10,594 nt of DNA from NCBI GenBank assembly GCA_017508315.1, contig JAFVZE010000357.1, positions 1 to 10,594 on the forward strand, in the 5' to 3' direction. This document shows, piece by piece, positions 5,818 through 10,594 of the stretch. Position numbers and translations under genes: made by a program. Source of the DNA: Kiritimatiellia bacterium. Lineage in GTDB: Bacteria > Verrucomicrobiota > Kiritimatiellia > RFP12 > UBA1067. Position 1 is the first letter of the stretch, and every line of letters starts with the position of its first letter. Under the pieces are notes generated by a model, which was not told where the DNA came from, made no database searches, and was given only the letters and a program-made list of their open reading frames with translations.

Positions 5818-7060
5818 ATTCTTCCAAACATCCGATGAAATCAAAATCTTTCGCTTTCGCAAGTTTCACTTTCACGAATTCGCCGACCTCGCCGCCTTTG
5901 ATGCGCACAACCCCGTCCACGTCAGGCGCCTGACTCGCCATACGCGCCACTCCCGGCGCGACAACAAGCGCCTTGCGGACGGAGCCGATCATATTGCCGG
6001 ACTTGACCGCCCATATCTTTGCGGCCAGGTCCATCACCTCGCGCTCGCGCTTTTCCGCCGTCGCCCGGCTCGGGCGGCCGGACATCGAATACGACGCCGT
6101 TCCCTTTTCCGGCGAAAACGCGAACGCCCCGAGATGATCGAACTGCATCCGCCGCAAGTCCGACAGAAGCCGCCGGAAACGCGCCTCGGTTTCGCCGGGG
6201 AAGCCGGTCATTATCGTGGTGCGCAAGGTGACTCCCGGCACAAGCTCGCGCAGCGTCTCTGCCGCCGCAAGACTCGCCGCCGCCGCCGCACCGCGGTTCA
6301 TGCGCTCCAGCACTTCCGGCACCGTGTGCTGCAGCGGCACATCGATATACTTCACCGCATGACGGGAATTGTTCATCCAGTCGAGAAATTCGCCGGAAAT
6401 CTCGTTGGGATACGAATAAAGAACGCGGATCCAGAAATCTCCCGGCAGATCGTCGAGCGCCCACAGAAGATCGCTCAGCCCGATCCGGTCGCGCTTCGAA
6501 CCCTTGAAATCGATGCCGTAGAGCATCGGATCCTGCGCGATCACGTTCAGTTCCCGGCAGCCGCTTGCAAGAAGCGCCTGCGCTTCGGCGAGAATCATCT
6601 CCGGCGGACGGCTGCGGTATCTGCCGCGGATTCCGGGAATCGCGCAGTAGGCGCAGCGGTGGGCGCAGCCTTCGGCGATCTTCAGATAGGCGAACGCCCT
6701 GCCGGTAAAACGCAATCCGGGCACGGCGGGATCTTTCCACTCCTTCGGCACGCCGATCCATTCGTCGACTCCGGGGAAATTTCCCGCCGCTCCGGGATAA
6801 CGCTGCGGATAGCAGCCGGTCACCACGACTTTTCCGAATCTTCCGCGGCGCTTGAGTTCAAGCGCACGCAGAATCTCCGCTTCCGCCTCTTCACGGGCCG
6901 CGGCGATGAACGAGCAGGTATTGACGATGACCACATCGGCGCGGTCCGGATCGGAAGAGAGCGTATAGCCGGACTTTATCATGTCGCCGGCCATAAGCTG
7001 GAGATCGACCGCGTTTTTAGCGCATCCGAGCGACACCAGCGCCAATGTTCCGCTGCTCAT
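5816..7060 (-). CDS. rimO: Ribosomal protein S12 methylthiotransferase RimO
   Basis: A radical-SAM enzyme that adds a methylthio group to the conserved aspartate of ribosomal protein S12. The 414 residues show the UPF0004 domain with its three cluster cysteines: Cys13 in VSLGCAKN, Cys49 in VNTCSF, Cys83 in VTGCYPQRY. The radical-SAM triad is Cys132, Cys136 and Cys139 (EGCAHRCAYCAIPGIRG). The segment NVIAQDPMLYGID follows, then a TRAM domain at about 350-412. LGCAKN plus AQD-x-x-x-YG favours RimO over the tRNA enzyme MiaB, which has a different N-terminal motif. The family's 'VDSE' is VDLQ here. Length is slightly below the usual 430-445. ATG 7060 follows a purine-rich GAGGGGGAG, 13 nt after the clpC stop, so it is probably in the clpC operon. 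Confidence 0.93.
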   Translation of the reverse strand: MSSGTLALVSLGCAKNAVDLQLMAGDMIKSGYTLSSDPDRADVVIVNTCSFIAAAREEAEAEILRALELKRRGRFGKVVVTGCYPQRYPGAAGNFPGVDEWIGVPKEWKDPAVPGLRFTGRAFAYLKIAEGCAHRCAYCAIPGIRGRYRSRPPEMILAEAQALLASGCRELNVIAQDPMLYGIDFKGSKRDRIGLSDLLWALDDLPGDFWIRVLYSYPNEISGEFLDWMNNSRHAVKYIDVPLQHTVPEVLERMNRGAAAAASLAAAETLRELVPGVTLRTTIMTGFPGETEARFRRLLSDLRRMQFDHLGAFAFSPEKGTASYSMSGRPSRATAEKREREVMDLAAKIWAVKSGNMIGSVRKALVVAPGVARMASQAPDVDGVVRIKGGEVGEFVKVKLAKAKDFDFIGCLEE

Positions 7061-7073
7061 AACTCCCCCTCGC

Positions 7074-9539
7074 TCAGAACTTTATCGACTTGCCGTCTTT
7101 GGAAAGACGCCCGCGCATGCGCGGCTTCGTCTTGCCGGCGAGCACCGCATCTGCGAGCGGATCTTCAATGTACTGCTGCACCACGCGGCGCAGAGGACGC
7201 GCTCCGAGCGCACTGTCGTAGCCCTTTTCGACCAGAAAATCAACCGCCCTGGCGTCGAGCGAGAGGTCGATATGCGAATCTTTGAGCCTGACCCGGAGTT
7301 TCACCAGTTCAAGCGCGAGAATCGATTTCATATCGTCCTTTTCAAGCTTGCGGAAAACGACGATATCGTCAAAACGGTTCAAAAGTTCCGGACGGAAAGT
7401 CCGCTTCGCCTCCGAGAGCAGTTTCTCGCGCAGCATTTCGTAGCTCGTTTCGGCGGTGTTTTGCGCGAACCCGAGAGAATGCCCTTCGCGGGCGAAGTCA
7501 AAACCGAGATTCGCGGTGCAGATGATGATCGTGTTGCGGAAATCGACCACCCGTCCCTGACCGTCGGTAAGGCGGCCTTCGTCGAGAATCTGCAGCAGCA
7601 TGTTCATGACATCGCCGTTGGCTTTCTCGAACTCGTCGAAGAGCACCACCGAATACGGACGGCGGCGGACTTTCTCCGTGAGCTGTCCGCCTTCGTCGTA
7701 GCCGACGTATCCCGGCGGCGCGCCGACGAGCCGCGACGAAGAATACTTCTCCTGGAACTCGGACATGTCGAGCGAAATGAGCGCCTTGTCGTCGCCGTAT
7801 ACTTTGTCGGCGAGCATCTTCGCCAAGTGCGTCTTGCCCACTCCCGTAGGCCCGAGGAACAGAAACGAACCTATCGGACGCTTGGGGTCGGCAGTAAGCG
7901 CGCGGGAACGTTTGAGCGCCCTGGCGATCGACTTTATCGCTTCCTCCTGCCCGATCACCGACTCTCCGAGATTCTTCTCCATGGCGAGGAGCTTTTCCGC
8001 CGTGGAAGCGTTCATCTTCTCCACGGGAACGCCGCTGATGAAACTTACCGTCTCGGCGATGTCAAGTTCGGAAACCTCGACAACCTCTTCGGCGTGCGTC
8101 TCCTTCCACTTGCGCAGCGCCTCCTGGAACTCGACTCCGGCGCTGCGCAGTTCATCGCGGTACTTTGCCGCCGTATCGAAATCGCCCGCGGCGACGGCCG
8201 ACTCCTTTCTGCCGCGCAGTTCGTCGATGCGCTCCTGCATTTTCGTGAGATTCCCGGGTCTCGCGCTGGCGGCGGCGCGGATGCGCGCGCCCGTCTCGTC
8301 CATCGCGTCGATCGCCTTGTCCGGAAGCTGCCGCTCGGGCAGATACCGCGCCGTCAGTTCGGCGGCGGCGCGCAGCGCGCTTTCGGTCATTTTCACCGAA
8401 TGGTATTCCTCGTATTTCGGCGCGATGCCTCGCAGAATCGCCACCGTATCGGCGACGGACGGTTCGTCCACCTGCACCGGCTGAAAGCGGCGTTCGAGCG
8501 CGGCGTCCTTTTCGATCGATTTGTGATATTCCCTGAGCGTCGTCGCGCCCACGCACTGCAGCTCGCCGCGGGCGAGCGCGGGCTTGAGGATGTTCGCCGC
8601 GTCCATCGACCCTTCGGCGCCGCCGGCGCCGACCAGGGTGTGGATCTCATCGAGAAAAAGAATGATGTTTCCGCTGCGGCCGGTCTCGTCGATGATCTTC
8701 TTGAGGCGCTCCTCGAACTGTCCGCGGTACTGCGTTCCCGCGACCACTCTGGCCATATCCAGAGCGACCACGCGCCTGGACTGCATCTTCTCCGGCACTT
8801 CGCCGCGGTGGATCGCCTGGGCGAGTCCTTCGGCGACGGCGGTTTTGCCGACGCCGGCCTCGCCGATCAGAACCGCGTTGTTCTTCGTGCGCCGCGAAAG
8901 AATCTGGATCACGCGCTTGAGCTCCTTTTCGCGTCCGATCACCGGATCGAGCCGTCCGCGCCGCGCGAGGTCGGTCAGGTCGCGTCCGTAGGCGTTGACG
9001 GTGGGCGTCTTCTGCGCCTTGCCGTTCGCGCCTTCCCTGACGGGCGTATCCTCATCGCCGTCCCCGGCGCCGTCTTCGTCGCCGCCGTCCCGCGAAGCGG
9101 AGTTTTCCGGTCCGCTCTGACTGCCCGCGGCGATGAACTTCTCCACCGTGACCCCGGCGTTGAAGAGAAGCTGCGCGGCGGCGTTCTCGCCCTCGCGGAG
9201 CATCGCCAGCACGAGATGCACCGTATCGATGATCTTGCCTTCGCCGCCGGCTTCGATACCCGACATCTCCAGCACTTTGCGCGTTCGGGCAGTAAGCGGA
9301 AGCTGTCCGCGCTGGAGCATCCCCTGCGAGGAGCCTGAGATCATCGTCTTCATCGACTCGGCGAGATCGTCGAGCGAAAAGCCGAGCGTCTGCAGACGCT
9401 TCGACGCCTGACACTGCGCGATCGCCAGAAGCGAAAGAAATATGTGCTCGCAGCCGACATGGTCGTGTCCGAGCTGTCGCGCGCAGCTGGACGCGGCGTT
9501 CAAGGCGTCTACCGCGTGTTTGGAAAATATCAGATTCAC
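7074..9539 (-). CDS. clpC: ClpC-type AAA+ unfoldase
   Basis: An 821-residue Hsp100 unfoldase that threads proteins into ClpP. In order: two N-domain repeats (1-138), an acidic Gly/Asp/Glu linker (about 150-170), AAA+ 1 with Walker A GEAGVGKT (226-233) and Walker B ILFLDE (293-298). A ClpC-length middle domain with a UVR-like motif (GDFDTAAKYRDEL, 452-464) follows, then AAA+ 2 with Walker A GPTGVGKT (563-570), Walker B VVLFDE (631-636), pore motif GYVGYDEGG and a C-terminal D2-small domain. LGF at 689-691 sits where ClpC carries its ClpP-docking loop. The start is GTG 9539: it overlaps the upstream TGA as GTGA and has GAGAGG 5 nt before it. In the N-domain, Glu31 is kept but the equivalent residue of repeat 2 is Val107. 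Directly following the McsA/McsB-like gene, it recalls the Firmicute mcsA-mcsB-clpC order. Confidence 0.95.
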   Translation of the reverse strand: MNLIFSKHAVDALNAASSCARQLGHDHVGCEHIFLSLLAIAQCQASKRLQTLGFSLDDLAESMKTMISGSSQGMLQRGQLPLTARTRKVLEMSGIEAGGEGKIIDTVHLVLAMLREGENAAAQLLFNAGVTVEKFIAAGSQSGPENSASRDGGDEDGAGDGDEDTPVREGANGKAQKTPTVNAYGRDLTDLARRGRLDPVIGREKELKRVIQILSRRTKNNAVLIGEAGVGKTAVAEGLAQAIHRGEVPEKMQSRRVVALDMARVVAGTQYRGQFEERLKKIIDETGRSGNIILFLDEIHTLVGAGGAEGSMDAANILKPALARGELQCVGATTLREYHKSIEKDAALERRFQPVQVDEPSVADTVAILRGIAPKYEEYHSVKMTESALRAAAELTARYLPERQLPDKAIDAMDETGARIRAAASARPGNLTKMQERIDELRGRKESAVAAGDFDTAAKYRDELRSAGVEFQEALRKWKETHAEEVVEVSELDIAETVSFISGVPVEKMNASTAEKLLAMEKNLGESVIGQEEAIKSIARALKRSRALTADPKRPIGSFLFLGPTGVGKTHLAKMLADKVYGDDKALISLDMSEFQEKYSSSRLVGAPPGYVGYDEGGQLTEKVRRRPYSVVLFDEFEKANGDVMNMLLQILDEGRLTDGQGRVVDFRNTIIICTANLGFDFAREGHSLGFAQNTAETSYEMLREKLLSEAKRTFRPELLNRFDDIVVFRKLEKDDMKSILALELVKLRVRLKDSHIDLSLDARAVDFLVEKGYDSALGARPLRRVVQQYIEDPLADAVLAGKTKPRMRGRLSKDGKSIKF

Positions 9540-10417
9540 AGAAACCTCTCCTCCGCCCGTTCGTTGAGCACGACATCCTCGAAACGGGCATTCATTTCAT
9601 CGGCGCGCCGCGCGTCGATACGGTCGCGCTCGGACGCCTCCATCCTGTCTTCGCTGCCGGAAAGATCGACGGCGGCGATCATTTTCTCCAGCTCGGAAAG
9701 CCCGATGCCGTCGAGCATTTTCTCAAGCGCGGCCAGCCTCATGGGCGAAAGCAGATCGAAAAGCTCTCCCGGCGAAAGCAGCCGGCAGTTTTTAAGGATC
9801 GCCAGCGCCCGGCAGAGCGCGTCGCCGAACACCCGCGGCATCTCCTCGAAAAGACGCACTCTGGCGTTGCGCTCCTGCTCCACGAGATCCCCGAGAAAAC
9901 GCGCGGCCCGTTCGCCGTTGCCGGAATGCACGAGCCTGAACGCGTGCCCGGTCGAATGTACGCCGTCGGAGTCGAAACCGACAAGTTCCATCTCCAGCGC
10001 CCTGGCCGCCCGCATCGCCGCCTCAAGTTCTCCGATGAGATGCAACCCTTCAAGATGCAGAGCGCCGGCCATCCGGTATGCCGGCTTGACCCCGGCGATC
10101 CGGCATTCCTCCCGCGTTGACTTGCGCCGCCGTTCGCTCTTGGCGGACTCCGCCTTTTCAAGATCGGAAACCATGCCGTGAACGGCGTCGAGAATCGCCC
10201 CGATGAACGGCGGCGGTTCGCCTCCCGACCCGGAAACGGTAATGGACATCCCCGGCGGCAAACCGCTCGTCTTGCGCGTGCGCTGGCTCTTCTTCTGCCT
10301 TTTGGCTCTCTCCGCCTTCGCACAGGCGCGGCAGACGTACAACTCGCTTTCCGCGCCGTTGTCGTTTTTTACAATCGCCGTCTCTGCATCGGCGTTATGG
10401 CACACTTCACACTTCAT
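9536..10417 (-). CDS. McsA zinc finger fused to C-terminal half of an McsB-like arginine kinase (predicted kinase-dead)
   Basis: A 293-residue protein directly upstream of clpC. Residues 1-35 are a zinc finger like that of McsA (C3-x2-C6, C29-x2-C32, with YVCRACAK). Residues 36-100 are basic and low-complexity, with FIGAILDAVHGMV resembling an McsA segment. From Cys105 on it aligns, from memory, with the C-terminal half of B. subtilis McsB. HLEGLHLIGELEAAMRAARA matches the helix after GLRASVMM. VGFDSDG lies at the RGIYGEG site, EQERNAR at 180-186 matches EQERSAR, ALAILKNCRLLSPGE matches SYGVLSNCRMIESKE, and ERDRIDA at 263-269 lies at the phosphoarginine-site ERDIRRA. The N-terminal half with the catalytic glutamate and most nucleotide-binding arginines is absent, so kinase activity is unlikely. 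Part of 105-125 could instead be a decayed second McsA finger. Likely an adaptor for ClpC. Confidence 0.72.
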   Translation of the reverse strand: MKCEVCHNADAETAIVKNDNGAESELYVCRACAKAERAKRQKKSQRTRKTSGLPPGMSITVSGSGGEPPPFIGAILDAVHGMVSDLEKAESAKSERRRKSTREECRIAGVKPAYRMAGALHLEGLHLIGELEAAMRAARALEMELVGFDSDGVHSTGHAFRLVHSGNGERAARFLGDLVEQERNARVRLFEEMPRVFGDALCRALAILKNCRLLSPGELFDLLSPMRLAALEKMLDGIGLSELEKMIAAVDLSGSEDRMEASERDRIDARRADEMNARFEDVVLNERAEERFL

Positions 10418-10425
10418 AGGTGCGA

Positions 10426-10431
10426 ATTATA
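10426..10431 (-). promoter_or_regulatory. Extended -10 promoter of the mcsA/B-like gene and clpC
   Basis: On the minus strand the bases read TATGGTATAAT, a perfect extended -10. No -35 match is visible 16-18 nt upstream. Only 8 nt separate TATAAT from ATG 10417, so transcription would start at or within a few bases of the ATG and the message would be nearly leaderless. No CtsR box or CIRCE element is visible. Confidence 0.6.
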
Positions 10432-10448
10432 CCATACACCGCGACTTC

Positions 10449-10470
10449 AGGCGAGGAGAAATCCCCGCCT
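10449..10470 (-). terminator. Hairpin after the right-end gene, possible terminator
   Basis: The minus-strand RNA can form a 9-bp stem (AGGCGGGGA with TCCTCGCCT, one G-U pair) around a 4-nt loop UUUC. It lies 8 nt past the stop of the upstream membrane-protein gene and about 17 nt before the next -10. No U-run follows, so termination strength is uncertain, and it also covers the spot where a -35 would sit. Confidence 0.45.
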
Positions 10471-10478
10471 TCAACTTC

Positions 10479-10594
10479 CTAATCGTTGCCGTCCGCCTTG
10501 CGCGGCATCAGAAACGCCGCCAACAGGCAAAACAGAACCGGTATCGCGGCGAAATCGACCAGCAGCACCCTGATCACCTCGTCGCGTTCGACAC
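10479..10594 (-). CDS. C-terminal end of a membrane protein (5' end off window)
   Basis: The last 37 codons of a gene that begins beyond the right edge, ending at TAG (10481-10479). They encode ERDEVIRVLLVDFAAIPVL, then FCLLAAFLMPR and a short charged tail, KADGND. This is one transmembrane helix of about 22 residues followed by a positive, then acidic, end, as in the last helix of many transporters. There is too little sequence to name a family. A hairpin just downstream suggests it is transcribed separately from clpC. Confidence 0.55.
   Translation of the reverse strand, partial: VERDEVIRVLLVDFAAIPVLFCLLAAFLMPRKADGND

Noticed and set aside
5582..9338. Very long plus-strand open frames (567 and 785 codons) across rimO and clpC
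   Set aside because: They are exact antisense shadows of two well-recognised genes. The products are rich in Arg, His and Ala with no domain, as expected for the reverse of G+C-rich coding DNA.
10418..10478. CtsR box or CIRCE element in front of the mcsA/B-like gene
   Set aside because: Neither the tandem GGTCAAA heptads nor the TTAGCACTC-N9-GAGTGCTAA repeat is present.
1..10594. CRISPR array, tRNA, rRNA, insertion sequence or phage genes
   Set aside because: I saw no regularly spaced direct repeats, no cloverleaf-like sequence, no transposase or integrase motif and no terminal inverted repeats flanking a gene.

Overview
The window looks like chromosomal DNA of a Gram-negative-type bacterium, most plausibly from the PVC group (Kiritimatiellota, Lentisphaerota or Verrucomicrobiota). 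This is an inference. It rests on a mix of several predicted lipoproteins and an LpoB-type penicillin-binding-protein activator (outer-membrane traits) with a ClpC-type unfoldase preceded by an McsA-like gene (familiar from Firmicutes, also found in PVC and chlamydial genomes). Every gene I can support reads on the minus strand, so transcription runs from the right end to the left.

Right end (10594-9536): the C-terminal end of a membrane protein, a 9-bp hairpin, then a TATAAT promoter only 8 nt before a gene that joins an McsA-type zinc finger to the C-terminal half of an McsB-type protein-arginine kinase. The kinase's catalytic N-terminal half is missing. The gene overlaps clpC by 4 nt. clpC (9539-7074) encodes a complete two-AAA+ unfoldase with a ClpP-docking-like loop. 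In its N-domain, one of the two glutamates known to read phosphoarginine in B. subtilis ClpC is replaced by valine. rimO (7060-5816), a ribosomal protein S12 methylthiotransferase, follows 13 nt later, and gdx/sugE (5736-5419), a guanidinium exporter of the SMR family, follows after a structured 79-nt leader.

Middle (5418-5026): about 390 bp without a convincing gene. It holds nested inverted repeats, a 12-bp palindrome, an orphan open frame without a good start, and a strong extended -10 promoter (TGGTATAAT) for the next operon.

Left half (5025-1): a tight seven-gene operon for the cell envelope. In order: a small exported protein with four exact 14-residue repeats, two unrecognised lipoproteins, a secreted CsgG-like plus PEGA protein, a COG3014-type lipoprotein, a YcfL-type lipoprotein and, running off the left edge, an LpoB-type penicillin-binding-protein activator. 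Gaps are 39 nt or less, with two 4-nt overlaps. The ycfL-lpoB pair is the arrangement known from enterobacteria, so I infer an outer-membrane lipoprotein complex that regulates peptidoglycan synthesis. The promoter-proximal genes (about 3250-5025) are clearly more AT-rich than the clpC-rimO block.

The most interesting signal is the McsA/McsB-like fusion next to a ClpC with an altered phosphoarginine pocket. Together they suggest a phosphoarginine-tagging system rebuilt into a kinase-dead adaptor.
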